Of a stretch of DNA of 64,000 nucleotides, positions 18,257 to 31,381 are shown piece by piece. The position numbers were made by a program, and so were the translations under genes. Where the stretch lies: positions 1 through 64,000 of the forward strand of contig WBZZ01003554.1 in the NCBI GenBank assembly GCA_019918135.1. The letters are read 5' to 3'. This DNA comes from Paulinella micropora (taxonomy: Eukaryota > Cercozoa > Imbricatea > Euglyphida > Paulinellidae). Under the pieces are notes generated by a model. It was not told the DNA's origin. It saw nothing but the letters and a program-made list of their open reading frames with translations, and did no database searches. Position 1 is the first letter of the stretch. Each line of letters opens with the position of its first letter.

Positions 18257-21200
18257 TTAGACATCCCGTTCCGAGATATCCTCCTGACGGATTGGTGGGA
18301 CCTCTTTAAAGTCAGCCTCCATCCGTTTGAGTGCTTGATCAACGGACTCATCTTCAAGTAGGAAGGGATCATACTTAATCAGCCTTCGTACATTGACTAT
18401 TTGAACTTTCCCTCTGCCCCTGATTTTATAATTCAAAGGTCCCATCTGTTCCATGATCTGGTATGGTCCTTTCCAGTGGATGAACAGCTTCGAGCTGACT
18501 CCCTGAGGAACCTGAAGATGATACAGTAGTACAATATCCCCGACCTGAAATCTGACTTGATCCAGGTGTGCCTGCCTGACACCTTCAGCATCAGTCTTCC
18601 TGCACTCCGCCTCCCTATGCGCCTGTACTATTTGCTCCGCCTCCATCTTCGCCCGAAGTCTCACCCCAAACAGCTCATCCTGATTTGCCCATGAATCTTT
18701 TGGGTGCAGCAGTGAGGCTGGGATGGCGGGCTCACGCCCATATACCAATTGGTATGGCGAGACGGAACCTTTTGAACCACCTAACGCTGTGGTAGGCAAT
18801 TCATAGCAAAGGCAAACGAGGATGCTGCCTCCACCCATGCCTTTTGGTTCTCCTGCTTCATACAATACATCTTCAGCGCTGCCTTGAGGGGTCTATGCAC
18901 CCGCTCTATCTTGCCGTTCGCTCTGGGGTTATAGGCGGTGACATATTGCCATTTCATGCCGTAATATGCAGATAGCTTGTCGATGACTTCATTATTAAAG
19001 TCAGAGCCTCGATCTGAGCATATTTTTCTCGGCACCCCAATCTGTGAGATGATCCTGTCAATCAACGCCTTGGCTGTTGTTTCGCCCGTAACGTCTTTGA
19101 CTGGGACCACCCATACATAGTTGGTGGCTCTGTCTATGGCCGTTAGAAGGTATCTGTAACCTTCCGTCGTGACCGGGAAAGGTCCTACATGATCAGTGTG
19201 TAAGAACTCGAACATTCCTAAGTGTAAAGGAAAAGTCCCGATCAGGCCAGTCTGTTCATGATTCATCAGCCATAGTAAATTCTGGTGATCAGTCCTTACT
19301 ATAAACTGAGGTCCACCCCATAAATACTCTCTCAACCGTTTGAGGGCCCAGACCACCGCCAGTGCCTCTCTCTGTCTCGTACAATAGTTTCGCTCCGCCG
19401 AGCACAACTTTCTACTTATAAACATGATCGGGCGCAACTTTTTCTCCTCATCTTCCTGTTGTAAGACTGCGCCGATCGCGAACTTTGATGCGTCTGTGTC
19501 GACTACGAATTGCTTCGAAAAGTCGGGCATCATCAGCACGAGTCCGCCATCCTTCGGATCTTTGTAAATGAGATCTTTGAGCGTGTTGTACGCTTCTAAG
19601 GCTTCATCATCCCACTTCTCAAAATCACCGAAGTCGATCATTCTCTCCAACTTAGCCCGAGTTGCACCCCAATTGGGTATGAACTGGCTGTAATATTGCG
19701 CCATCGCAAGAAATGAGTGCAGCTCTGTGCGATTCTTCGGCCTCTGCCGGCTCATGATCTCCTCCCTCTTCTCTTTGGATATCGATACTCTATTGTAAGA
19801 GATTTCGTACCCCAAATATGTCACGCTTGTTTTTGCGAGTTGACACTTCTTCAAATTACATTTCAGGCCAAATAGTTTGATACGCCTGAAAATGTCTGTT
19901 AGATGGTCGATGTGCTCTTCCATCGTATTGGAGTACACGATAATGTCATCGATGTAACAAAATGCGTACTCTCCCGCCTTCTGTCCTCTTCTCCTCATGA
20001 AACCTCCCTCTGTCTGGTCATCATATTTGCTACTCAGCATGCTTTGCATCGCTTTCTGAAAGAGTCCCGGGGCCTGTTTGAGTCCCATCGGAAGTACTTT
20101 CCACTGATATATCTCCATTCCTACTACAAATGCAGTCAGCCATCTGGACTTTTCATCCAGTGGAATTTGCCAGAAGCCATTCTTCAGATCAATGACTGAG
20201 TATAGCTTGGCGTTCCGCAATACTCACCTTCCTTCTTCAAGAGTAGGTAATGGATTTCGTTCCTCCTCTAAAATTTTATTGACGCGGGCATAGTTAACCG
20301 TTAAGCGCCATTCTCCTCCCGGTTTAGGCACCAGTCTCGATTGGGAAACTATTGGAGATGTCGATCTCTCAATGAAATCCTCATCGAGTAACTGCTGCGC
20401 TTGTTCTTCTGCGATCTTTGCTTCATGTATACTCAGATTTGCCTGTCGTGGCGCCGGGGAAGGCTCAGCACCTGGTATTTTACAAATAACCGCAGTGAAG
20501 TCTTCCTGCTTGACACCTCCCGCTTGAGGGGGGTCAAAAATCATTTTGTTCGCCTTCAATCTCTCTTTCAAAACCTCTTTCTCCTTCTCCGTACCTGCTC
20601 CTCCTGCCAATTTCTCTGCTATCGCCGCCTTAAACTCCTCCTCTGACATTCTCTTGTGATGCTTGAGGGGTGCTCTGTCCTCCTCCAAGCCCAACTCTTT
20701 TTCTGATATATCGTCCATTCCCGTTTTTTCATATGTGGCAGAGTGTCTGGTTCGTCGTCCTCCGCCAGACCTATCAACATATCTATTAATCTCGCATATT
20801 GCAACGGAGCTTTTCGGGTGTAGAAACCATCGAAGCATGTGAATGCTTGAGGAATCAATTTCAACTTGTCCTGGTCTCTGAGTTTCCGCTTGTATGCACT
20901 GCTCTGCTCACGAGTCCCGAGACGACAAGCCACCACTAAGTGTTGCTTCCGTGAGGGCACCGGTATCGGATGATCAATAAGCCGGTCCCGTATCTCCTGC
21001 GCCCATATCGCCTTCTCATTGTACGGGAGTATGACCGTATATGGTTTATTATTTTCAAAAAGAGTGCGCAGGCACTTTTTCACTTCTGTCAGTGAGCGCG
21101 GCCACGTAGGCTCGTCACCCCAGAATTCGGTAATAAAGCTTTTAATATCTTCTGCCGGGATATCAGGGAGTCGTCCCCTTCTCCTCGGTATAAACTCCTG

Positions 21201-22363
21201 TCTGTCCTTCTCTTCCACCTTTACGTGAAAGCAATACCCGTTGGTAATATATACATCGGCCCCTGCTCCTTCTTCAAATATCGCCAACGATGGGCACCTT
21301 TTTCCCATGCATATAATCTCCTCTTTCCTCTTTTCAATGAGATCGTCTATCGACTTTTTAATCCCATTGTGTAGAGACTGTAGCCGTATAGACCTCCGCC
21401 TCTCTCTTGTCTGACAGGTTTGAACCATCTTTAGACACCGCGTCCGTTGGCATATATGCCTCATATGCGTGTGTAATGGCCACCTGTTTCCCTTCCGATG
21501 CTACCCCTAGGTGTAGGGCCTCGTATGAGTCAATAGCATGGAGAGAGTCGACAGTATATTCTTCTCCTGGCTCTACGCCGTATATGACTCTTTTGGCGGC
21601 GCAATCAATCACTACGTTCATTGTCGCCAGTTGGTCGTACGACAAAAGAACAGATCCGTGGTATTTGGGGACAACGTACAAGTCCACTCGATATACTCGT
21701 CCGGATTTCAATTTAAAATTTAAAGTGATGATGCCCGTTATATCCGTCCGTCCGACTACTAACTCCTTTTAAAGTGCCAGATGATTTTTTCATATTAGTT
21801 TCTAACCACGCACGGTGTTTCGTAGTAAATTTCCGGCCGACAATATTAATATCCGCCATAGTATCATTACCAACGTTTATAAAGGTATTTAATGTTTCAC
21901 AAAAAAGGTTCGTATAGCATAAAGCGTCTGGCCGGTGACTTTTTAAGGCCAATACAAGGAGCTTGTGTTCTAAAATCTGTATCCTTTTCTCGAGGTTCGC
22001 CTCCTCCTCCCTTTCCGCCGTTTTTGTAATGTCTTTTTGGGTATTGTTCACAGGCGAAGGATGATTGTCCTTGCTTTCTCTGTTTGAGACCGTGAGGAGA
22101 GGTTGATGTCCTCCATCCTCCTTGTCTATTGTCTGTCTCGGCAAGTTGATAAGATTAACTGCCGGTTCTATTCTTACTTTCTTCGGCTGTGGCTGCGACA
22201 GGCCCGCCTGTTTTCTCTTTGCCAGCGCTTTACTCGCCTGCCTATTAGCAGCATGCACTGTTTGTTGTCGTGATGGGTGTACTGGTATTGTACTACCTTT
22301 GAGTTGGTCTGTGGCCTGCTGTGGGCTCTTAGACTCACTGGTACCCTTGGTTGGGACCTGCAC
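18257..22363 (-). pseudogene. E1 pol region: protease, reverse transcriptase, RNase H, integrase (broken)
   Basis: In element order. A retropepsin-like segment sits around 21600-21900, with a family-like ILL-type strand (SVLLSYDQLATMNVVID). A reverse transcriptase at about 19800-20400 has SVIDLKNGFWQIPL, LPMGLKQAPGLFQ and the active-site CYIDDIIVYS. RNase H at about 19300-19520 has VVDTDASKFAIGAVL and RTDHQNLLWL. The integrase core at about 18790-19200 has HTDHVGPF, CSDRGSDFNNE and GKIERVHRP (D-D-E). The GPY/F-type integrase C-terminal module (IHWKGPYQIM) lies near 18450. The order RT-RNase H-integrase places it in Ty3/Gypsy (Metaviridae). The region has a few breaks. The second copy carries the same domains at 27431-29790. 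Confidence 0.9.
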
Positions 22364-22638
22364 AACGGTGTATCGTGCAATGCATGTGGTTCTGTTTTCT
22401 CCCTCCTTCTCTAGTCATTGGACTACCTCAAATCTGTTACCTGAGTCGGCATCAGTGTCGGTAGTGGTTGCGCCTGATGTCGCATAGGCCTGTGGTGCTG
22501 AGGAACTCGAGCTTGAGCTCGAGCCGTCTACCCAGCCCCCATCTCTGTGGTACGGGCGCTCTGCGCTGCCGTATCCACCTCGGCCAACCCATCTTCCTCC
22601 TCCTCTACCTTGAAATACACCTCTTCCTCCTCCTCTTC

Positions 22639-24837
22639 TCACAAATCCTCTCTCCCCCCCCCCCCCGCGAGTGTATGTGCCTCGTGCGAAAGGGCTCCTC
22701 CTCCTCGATTGATTCCTCTCCCTCCTCCTCTTCCTCGTGTTCCACCTCTTCCTCTACTTGCGGCTTCTATGGCTGCCGTCTTCTGATCATCTCTAGCGAA
22801 AAGAGAATTGATCGCGTCAGCTAGTTCGTGGTCATGGTCCGCGACATCCTGTAATTTCCACCCCTGATCATTGCGCAGTCGGCGCAGAACGGCGACGGTG
22901 TTGGTTTCGTCCGACCGTACGTTCTTGAGGAGTGTGTTTCGGATGCGGGTGTCCTCGACATCGTGGTTGTACGGGCATTTCTTATTTGTGTGTTTGAAGC
23001 ATTGTGCCCGTGCCCACCAACGAATACAAGGTGTGTCAGCTTCACGACTGTTCTCTCTTGGTCGCTTTCCTAGAGATCGTTGCGTATGTGCGGCTTGCGG
23101 TTGAGCAGAAGCCGATGCAGAACCGATCAAGGATGCTGTCTGGCTGTCGAGCCTCTGACAAGCGGTCATTACTTCGGTCCACAACATTTTTGGGCTCACG
23201 GCCTTAGTCGTGGCCTCAAAGACGCTCATTTCCAAAAAGTTCAAGTGCTTTACCTTGTCGAAGGTTTTGCAGTCTTGCATGAGCAGTGTGAGCTTATTTT
23301 TGTTGTAGACGTGCAAAGCACTGAGGAAATATAGGAGTATGGCTTTGTGGTTATAAAAGAGAGTGTACTGGGTGCCCACATTTGTTAAGACAGATGCAAG
23401 CTGAGTGACAGACTGCAACTGCTCCGATACTAAGTCGAAAATTTCAAACCCAATCAATGTGCCGGCGGGGTGCACAAGTGTTGGTATCCACTTGCCTTAA
23501 AGTATCGAATGAGGGCAGCAATGGCCAGAGTACAACTCATCTCTGCATGTCCACCTTTCCTTGCTAGCTCCTCCTCTCCTCTGTACTTCTCGTAAGTTAT
23601 ACGATCAAAACCAGCTCCAAGGAGGGATCGATCACAGAGATGTTCTAGGACTTCATACTCCTGCTCCACCTCACACTGGTTTTGCTGGAAGCATCTGTCC
23701 ATCTCATTGAACTTAGTCATGAGGGTCTTCTCTGTGTCAGCCTCATCGGCAGTGATAGCATAGAGCTTAAGGCCCCCTCCCCCAATTTTGATTTTAGCTA
23801 GGGCTGCCTGCAGCGCCTGCTTTTTCTTCTGGGAGTCAGTCAAGTTAATTACTGTCCCTCCCCCTTGGGGTCCTCCTCCTGTGGATCCTCCTCCTGCTTT
23901 CTTGGGAGCTGGGTTAGATGTGGTAGGTGGAGCCGTTGGCTGTGGAGCCACCCGTGCTACTGCCATTGCCACAGCTATCTTCTCCTTCTGCTCCTTCTCC
24001 TCTTTCTGTCTCGTCTCTTCTTCTTTCACCTGTCGTGCTAGATGAGTCACGAACTGTGCAAGCCCTGAGGCACTAGAGAGGAAGTGTGCCTTTTCTCTCA
24101 TGGAAGACTTATCAGCTCTGTTATTATTTGGGATTGTTGTGTGAGGGCCTTTAATGAGAGTGTGATTCTTCGTGTGGGCCCATTGTTTCCATGTTGGGTT
24201 TTGCTCCTTCCCCTCAAAGAGGCCCTTATGGAGTTGTGTGAGGCGTTCAAGCACCTGACAAGACTGGTCAACCTCCTCGTAAACATGATGTTGCCTTGTG
24301 TTGTCTTTCAGTGCTTTGTACATTTCGTTGTAAGCCCGTGTGAAGGCAGTTACAAAAGCCTCAAGGGCAAACTCAATGCCACTTTGGTTTCTACCTTCGA
24401 ACTTTCTCTCTAGATTATTGATATCAGGGGACACCACAGACAGACAGCCATGCTGCAGTTGTGCGTTTATTTTTCCACTGTATGTTTGTGCGTTCATAAA
24501 ATTCCGCAACGAGCACAGCAGCGTAGAGTGCAGATATGTCGTATATGTCGCACAGTGTAAGAGTGCCGCCATACTTGATATCCTGCAATGGCACTCTTTC
24601 GTGCTCAAACCTCACTTTGTTGAAGAGAGGCTTCGCAAGGCCGGGAATCTCGATCAGGAGGTTGCTTTGACCTTGTCCTGGTCTATTCCTTTTCTCGTAA
24701 GGAATGTAGATGTGTGTTTTATAATAGGTTGGGTAGTTAAGGAAGAAGGACTCTTCATCATCATATGTAGCCAACTGTTCCCATGTATTTGGGATATTCT
24801 GGCCAACATCCTCCATCTCTCTCTCTGCCTCTGTCAA
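22639..24837 (-). pseudogene. E1 gag-like region with CCCH-type zinc motif and RGG tail
   Basis: The first part (24424-24837) is a capsid-like segment with IYIPYEKRNRPGQGQ and DIYDISALYAAVLV. The next (23454-24608) has WKQWAHTKNHTL, then a charged helical stretch (KEEETRQKEEKEQKEK) and a Gly/Pro linker. The last part (22639-23475) carries CIRWWARAQCFKH...KCPYNHD, a C-x8-C-x7-C-x3-H cluster, followed by RGRGGTRGRGGGRG. A CCCH finger plus RGG box in place of the usual CCHC knuckle would be an unusual nucleocapsid. A related protein lies in the third element (34930-36162), where IYIPYEK corresponds to LYIPQEM and WAHTKNHTL to WVFTKDHTI. Broken in about two places. Confidence 0.65.
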
Positions 24838-25678
24838 TGGAGATCCTCCAGTCTGACCTGCACTCGCTTCTTGTGCATTACTCCCCCTGTCGACTCTACA
24901 TCGGCTGTATACGTATACTCCTCTCTCTCCTCTCCATCTTTATCTCCCCTCTCTTCTGAGTACTGAGTCTCCTGCTCCTCTCCTCCCTCACTAGGACCAT
25001 AATCAGTGGTGTCACACCAGCCTGCTCATTCTCGTCTTCCATCTTATGTTATGAGAGTCACGTCTGCTTTTTTTTTCCTTCTTTTTTTCCTCTGTTATTC
25101 TTATCACTCTATGCAACCTTCTTCTCCTTCTTCCTTTTCTCTGTTGAAATAGTTATGGTGCGTCAGGCCCTACACAGAGATAACGATAGTTTGGTCAAAA
25201 GAGCTGTTTTGTAGAATTCAGTCTGTCGTCGGACAGACTGCTTCGATATTTGTCTTGCTCTTGTGTGAGAGATGCCCATGTAATCTCCTCTGGTTTCTGC
25301 AGAGAAAATGCAAGGAAAATGGTTCAGAACAGAGAGTGGGAGTGCTTTGCTCGTTTTTCCTCTGTCTGTGTGTTCGTCTGATGTTTGTTTCGCACTTGTC
25401 CTACTTGGCTTTATGCAAGCAGCAAGAGGGAGTGGAGTAGGTGTGGTCCGGTGTCTTGTAGAAGAGCATACAGAAGCCAAATGTGCACAAGGGCTAAAGG
25501 TTATGCCAGCTTGTGACAAATTGATTGCTTGTTTGTAAGTTTTTTTGTTTGAGGATGAGTAGGAGTGTTTGTTTTTGTCTGATGTCTGTGCGACAGATCA
25601 GCGAAAAATAAATTTGTGCTATCTGATGTCTGTACGACAGATCAGAAAAGAAATCAGCCTTTAGCTATGGACTCCCAA
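24838..25678 (-). other. E1 leader with primer-binding site and twin near-palindromes
   Basis: Sequence between the 5' LTR and gag. Immediately inside the LTR, read on the minus strand, is T-TGGGAGTCCATAGCT, a plausible tRNA primer-binding site starting TGG. Two copies of a 23-base near-palindrome with core TCTGTRCGACAGA lie at 25579-25601 and 25623-25645. The remainder has no supported gene. Most of this leader is repeated in the second copy at 27065-27450. Confidence 0.7.
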
Positions 25679-25896
25679 TGTACTATCCCCAACGATAGCG
25701 CAATGGAAGAGTAAGTCGGTAATATAACCAAACACAGTCCTCAAAAAAGAGAATGATGTCTCGTTATATTAGCTCAGTGACGCAAAGACAAAAAGCCGCC
25801 AAAAGACCAGGATCAAATTGGCATTTCAGACGTGTCCGGCCAGACGAAATCTATAAATAAGTTTTTTACCGGATAATTCGGGGGGTGATGTTCACA
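25679..25896 (-). repeat. 5' LTR of E1
   Basis: 218 bases, direct repeat of 16449-16666 with five substitutions. It is followed on the outside by ATACATAC microsatellite. Confidence 0.93.
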
Positions 25897-26846
25897 ATAC
25901 ATACATACATACACATACATGCATACATACATGCATGAGTACTTGCATGCATGCATGCATGCATGCATGCATACATACATTCATACATACATACATACAT
26001 ACATACATACATACATACATACATACATGCATGCATGCATATATACATACATGCATACATATATACATACATACATACATGCATACATACATATACATAC
26101 ATGCATGCATGCATGCATGCATACATACAGACATACATACATACATACATACTTACTTACATACATACATACATACATCATGCATGTATGCAGTCATACA
26201 TGCATACATACATACAAACAAACAAACAAACATACATACATACATACATACATGCATACATACATACACACATACATACATACATACATACAATGTACAT
26301 ACCTACCTACATACCTACATACCTACATACTTACATACCTACATCGTACGTACGTATGTATGTATGTAACATACATACATACATACATACATACATACAT
26401 ACATACATACATACATACATACATACATACGTACGTACGTACATATATATACATACATACATACATACATACATACACACACATACACACACATACATAC
26501 ATACATACATCATTGCATGCTGCATGCATACATACATACATACATACATACATACATACATACATACATACATACATACATACATACATGCATGCATGAG
26601 TACTTGCATGCATGCCTGCATACATACATACATACATTCATACGTTCATACATACATACATACTAGACATACTAGACATACATACATACATACACACATA
26701 CACACATATGTATATACATACATACATACATACATATGGCATACATACATATGTACATACATACATACGTACATGTGTACATACATACATAAATACATAC
26801 ATACATACATACATACATACATACATACATGCATACATACATACAT
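25897..26846. repeat. (ACAT)n microsatellite between the two Ty3/Gypsy copies
   Basis: About 950 bases of imperfect ACAT repeat with GCATGCATG, CAAACAAA and TACC variants. An internal duplication is visible: the segment around CATGCATGAGTACTTGCATGC occurs near 25930 and again near 26588. Confidence 0.97.
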
Positions 26847-27064
26847 TGTGGACATCACCCCCCGAATTATCCGGTAAAAAACTTATTTATAGATTTCGTC
26901 TGGCCGGACACGTCTGAAATGCCAATTTGATCCTGGTCTTTTGGCGGCTTTTTGTCTTTGCGTCACTGAGCTAATATAACGAGACATCATTCTCTTTTTT
27001 GAGGACTGTGTTTGGTTATATTACCGACTTACTCTTCCATTGCGCTATCGTTGGGGATAGTACA
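26847..27064 (+). repeat. 5' LTR of E2
   Basis: TGTGGACATC...GATAGTACA, 218 bases. It differs from the 5' LTR of E1 at a single position, which is fewer than the differences within either element. Confidence 0.93.
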
Positions 27065-27430
27065 TTGGGAGTCCATAGCTAAAGGCTGATTTCTTTTCTG
27101 ATCTGTCGTACAGACATCAGATAAGCACAAATTTATTTTTTGCTGATCTGTCGCACAGACATCAGACAAAAACAAACACTCCTACTCATCCTCAAACAAA
27201 AAAACTTACAAACAAGCGATCAATTTGTCACAAGCTGGCATAACCTTTAGCCCTTGTACACATTTGGCTTCTGTGTGCTCTTCTACAAGACACCAGACCA
27301 CACCTACTCCACTCCCTCTTGCTGCTTGCATAAAGCCAAGTAGGACAAGTGCGAAACAAACATCAGACAAACACACAGACAGAGGAAAAACGAGCAAAGC
27401 ACTCCCACTCTCTGTTCTGAACTATTTTCC

Positions 27431-29790
27431 TTGCATTTTCTCTGCAGAAACCAGACGGAGAAGGAGAAACAGGTTTTGAAAGAGAGATTGAAGGCGAACA
27501 AAATGATTTTTGACCCCCCTCAAGCGGGAGGTGTCAAGCAGGAAGACTTCACTGCGGTTATTTGTAAAATACCAGGTGCTGAGCCTTCCCCGGCGCCACG
27601 ACAGGTAAATCTGAGTATACATGAAGCAAAGATCGCAGAAGAACAAGCACGGCAGTTACTCGATGAGGATTTCATTGAGAGATCAACATCTCCAATAGTT
27701 TCCCAATCGAGACTGGTGCTTAAACAGGGAGGAGAATGGCGCTTAACGGTTAACTATGCCCGCGTCAATAAAATTTTAGAGGAGGAACGAAATCCATTAC
27801 CTACTCTTGAAGAAGGAAGGTGAGTATTGCGGAACGCCAAGCTATACTCAGTCATTGATCTGAAGAATGGCTTCTGGCAAATTCCACTGGATGAAAAGTC
27901 CAGATGGCTGACTGCATTTGTAGTAGGAATGGAGATATATCAGTGGAAAGTACTTCCGATGGGACTCAAACAGGCCCCGGGACTCTTTCAGAAAGCGATG
28001 CAAAGCATGCTGAGTAGCAAATATGATGACCAGACAGAGGGAGGTTTCATGAGGAGAAGAGGACAGAAGGCGGGAGAGTACGCATTTTGTTACATCGATG
28101 ACATTATCGTGTACTCCAATACGATGGAAGAGCACATCGACCATCTAACAGACATTTTCAGGCGTATCAAACTATTTGGCCTGAAATGTAATTTGAAGAA
28201 GTGTCAACTCGCAAAAACAAGCGTGACATATTTGGGGTACGAAATCTCTTACAATAGAGTCTCGATATCCAAAGAGAAGAGGGAGGAGATCATGAGCCGG
28301 CAGAGGCCGAAGAATCGCACAGAGCTGCACTCATTTCTTGCGATGGCGCAATATTACAGCCAGTTCATACCCAATTGGGGTGCAACTCGGGCTAAGTTGG
28401 AGAGAATGATCGACTTCGGTGATTTTGAGAAGTGGGATGATGAAGCCTTAGAAGCGTACAACACGCTCAAAGATCTCATTTACAAAGATCCGAAGGATGG
28501 CGGACTCGTGCTGATGATGCCCGACTTTTCGAAGCAATTCGTAGTCGACACAGACGCATCAAAGTTCGCGATCGGCGCAGTCTTACAACAGGAAGATGAG
28601 GAGAAAAAGTTGCGCCCGATCATGTTTATAAGTAGAAAGTTGTGCTCGGCGGAGCGAAACTATTGTACGAGACAGAGAGAGGCACTGGCGGTGGTCTGGG
28701 CCCTCAAACGGTTGAGAGAGTATTTATGGGGTGGACCTCAGTTTATAGTAAGGACTGATCACCAGAATTTACTATGGCTGATGAATCATGAACAGACTGG
28801 CCTGATCGGGACTTTTCCTTTACACTTAGGAATGTTCGAGTTCTTACACACTGATCATGTAGGACCTTTCCCGGTCACGACGGAAGGTTACAGATACCTT
28901 CTAACGGCCATAGACAGAGCCACCAACTATGTATGGGTGGTCCCAGTCAAAGACGTTACGGGCGAAACAACAGCCAAGGCGTTGATTGACAGGATCATCT
29001 CACAGATTGGGGTGCCGAGAAAAATATGCTCAGATCGAGGCTCTGACTTTAATAATGAAGTCATCGACAAGCTATCTGCATATTACGGCATGAAATGGCA
29101 ATATGTCACCGCCTATAACCCCAGAGCGAACGGCAAGATAGAGCGGGTGCATAGACCCCTCAAGGCAGCGCTGAAGATGTATTGTATGAAGCAGGAGAAC
29201 CAAAAGGCATGGGTGGAGGCAGCATCCTCGTTTGCCTTTGCTATGAATTGCCTACCACAGCGTTAGGTGGTTCAAAAGGTTCCGTCTCGCCATACCAATT
29301 GGTATATGGGCGTGAGCCCGCCATCCCAGCCTCACTGCTGCACCCAAAAGATTCATGGGCAGATCAGGATGAGCTGTTTGGGGTGAGACTTCGGGCGAAG
29401 ATGGAGGCGGAGCAAATAGTACAGGCGCATAGGGAGGCGGAGTGCAGGAAGACTGATGCTGAAGGTGTCAGGCAGGCACACCTGGATCAAGTCAGATTTC
29501 AGGTCGGGGATATTCTACTACTGTATCATCTTCAGGTTCCTCAGGGAGTCAGCTCGAAGCTGTTTATCCACTGGAAAGGACCATACCAGATCATGGAACA
29601 GATGGGACCTTTGAATTATAAAATCAGGGGCAGAGGGAAAGTTCAAATAGTCAATGTACGAAGGCTGATTAAGTATGATCCCTTCCTACTTGAAGATGAG
29701 TCCGTTGATCAAGCACTCAAACGGATGGAGGCTGACTTTAAAGAGGTCCCACCAATCCGTCAGGAGGATATCTCGGAACGGGATGTCTAA
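27431..29790 (+). pseudogene. E2 pol region: reverse transcriptase, RNase H, integrase (broken)
   Basis: Carries the same RT (CYIDDIIVYS), RNase H (VVDTDASKF), integrase core (CSDRGSDFNNE, GKIERVHRP) and GPY/F-type module (IHWKGPYQIM) as E1, practically identical at protein level over more than 600 residues. Broken in a few places, in common with E1. Confidence 0.9.
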
Positions 29791-30122
29791 AGGGCACCAA
29801 TTGCGGAGAAGGAGGAGGCTGAGCTGGAGAACAAGCGGGCCACCGACCGCAAAAGTGCGGTGGGGACTCAGACCCGCAAAAGGGTGGAGTCGAACGTGCC
29901 GGAAGGAAAGTTCACGGATGCGCAAATAAGGAGAGCGCAAATGACCTTATCTACGACCGACCGAGAAAGGCGATAAGGACGGCACGTTCGCAAGGAGTCC
30001 ATCAAGAGGGGAGCGATGACGGAGATCAAGACCCTCGCGCGGGCAATGACACTCTCGTTCACCCCAGTTGGAAAGAAGGAGATGCGATTGGACATATTTC
30101 ATGGGCCAAAGACGCTTTTTAC

Positions 30123-30563
30123 TTGGTGAGGCCTGCGACTCAACACGTAGCCGATGACACGCTCTCAGATTTATATCTCATGAGATTCATGGCAGTACCT
30201 CACAAACGCCATACGCGATCGAATCGAATTTCGACTGCGGCACAAATAATACAACCAGTCTTACATTTCTGGAGGAGTCTGGATCCAGTGGAAGATCCTA
30301 AAGTAAGACAATACCTTCCAGTATATAAAGACGCCAAGAAACGTGAGACATGGGATGATACCATATCTCCCACAGATAAAAATCATACCGCGTGGACCAT
30401 ACAAGCACTACCACGAGGGGTGCTGGACATTCCTTTTGACTTGGCACAAGGCGCAATCCCTCACAAAATTTGGGACGTCCTCGAACAGTCTACCTTAGAC
30501 TTAACTTTGGTTGGAGGTCCTCCACCAGGTAAAGGAGTCCGCGCGCGTAAACGGCGTCTATAG
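30123..30563 (+). CDS. Extra 3' reading frame of E2, unknown
   Basis: Identical in sequence to the 146-residue frame of E1 at 17484-17924, with the same basic C terminus. Being open in both copies supports it as a real part of this retrotransposon family, although the two copies are too similar for this to be a strong test of selection. Confidence 0.55.
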   Translation: MVRPATQHVADDTLSDLYLMRFMAVPHKRHTRSNRISTAAQIIQPVLHFWRSLDPVEDPKVRQYLPVYKDAKKRETWDDTISPTDKNHTAWTIQALPRGVLDIPFDLAQGAIPHKIWDVLEQSTLDLTLVGGPPPGKGVRARKRRL

Positions 30564-31381
30564 TAAGTATTTTTTTCTCTAGAAGTATTGTGGACCCGAT
30601 CGATTGCGAACATAGCATTGATCCAATATCGTCCCGACAACCTTACTTAGATATTAAAGCTACTACAGCATTCATTCTTCTAGAGATTAACAAGACACAG
30701 CTGACAAAAAATATGCATTCTATTCTCTTGCTTCGGCAGAGACAGACGAGACTGCCACGAAACAGCACCGTTACGGGATCGCTATTTGAGTGAGCGATGG
30801 TGTTTCCTGGATACGACCCGCATTAGTACCAGAATGATGATCTCATTAAAGACTCTACAGTCTAATCAAAAACTGATATATTTTAATAACATGAACTGCT
30901 ACACCGGATTCCATCGATCTCTACTTGTATCTGCATATCGCAAGGTTAGGGCGCACTCAACCCAACTTCGGATATAATCGTCAGACTTGATCACCTGACA
31001 CTATATTAAATGATACCGATTTATACAAGGGTTTGTCTTCACAAAAAGTAAATGTATTTATGGAAACCGACGACCGGTTATTACATATACATAAATTGCG
31101 ACATTACATTATTACTCAACCATAAAACATTATACTTTGACATACTGCACAAATATCTTATCTACAGAAGAAAGAGGAAGATTTTAATATAGATACTGAA
31201 TGTGCTAGAGTATATATACGATTGATACCGGGGCAAGTATCATCGTTGTTTTATAACGGCTAATTCGTGGGTTGATGTATCTTCATACATAACTCTAAAC
31301 GAATCTTAGTCAGAAAAGAAATCAGTTCAAAGCGTATTATGTCGGAAACGAAGTTCCTCCATAAAAACTGGGAGGTGGTAC
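30564..31381 (+). other. 3' untranslated part and polypurine tract of E2
   Basis: Counterpart of 16667-17483. It ends in AACTGGGAGGTGGTAC directly before the 3' LTR. No domain is recognised in the small open frames. Confidence 0.7.

Larger units (their letters stand above)
16449..25896 (-). mobile_element. Ty3/Gypsy LTR retrotransposon E1, broken
   Basis: A full-length-sized element of about 9.45 kb on the minus strand. It has two direct 218-bp LTRs starting TGTGGACATC and ending GATAGTACA in element orientation, a primer-binding site next to the right-hand LTR and a purine tract next to the left-hand one. Between them lie gag-like, protease, reverse transcriptase, RNase H and integrase parts in Ty3/Gypsy order, then an extra 3' reading frame. 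The LTRs differ at 5 of 218 positions, which points to a fairly young insertion. Flanking ATAC on both sides fits a 4-base target duplication inside (ACAT)n. The coding parts contain a few breaks. Confidence 0.92.

Noticed and set aside
25897-26846. Overlapping long frames rich in His, Thr, Ile and Tyr.
   Set aside because: Products of the (ACAT)n repeat, present in all frames.
30563-30600. GTAAGT...TTTCTCTAG after the 3' reading frame of the Gypsy copies looked like a tiny intron.
   Set aside because: About 20 bases is shorter than normal spliceosomal introns in nearly all eukaryotes, and nothing downstream shows a conserved protein.
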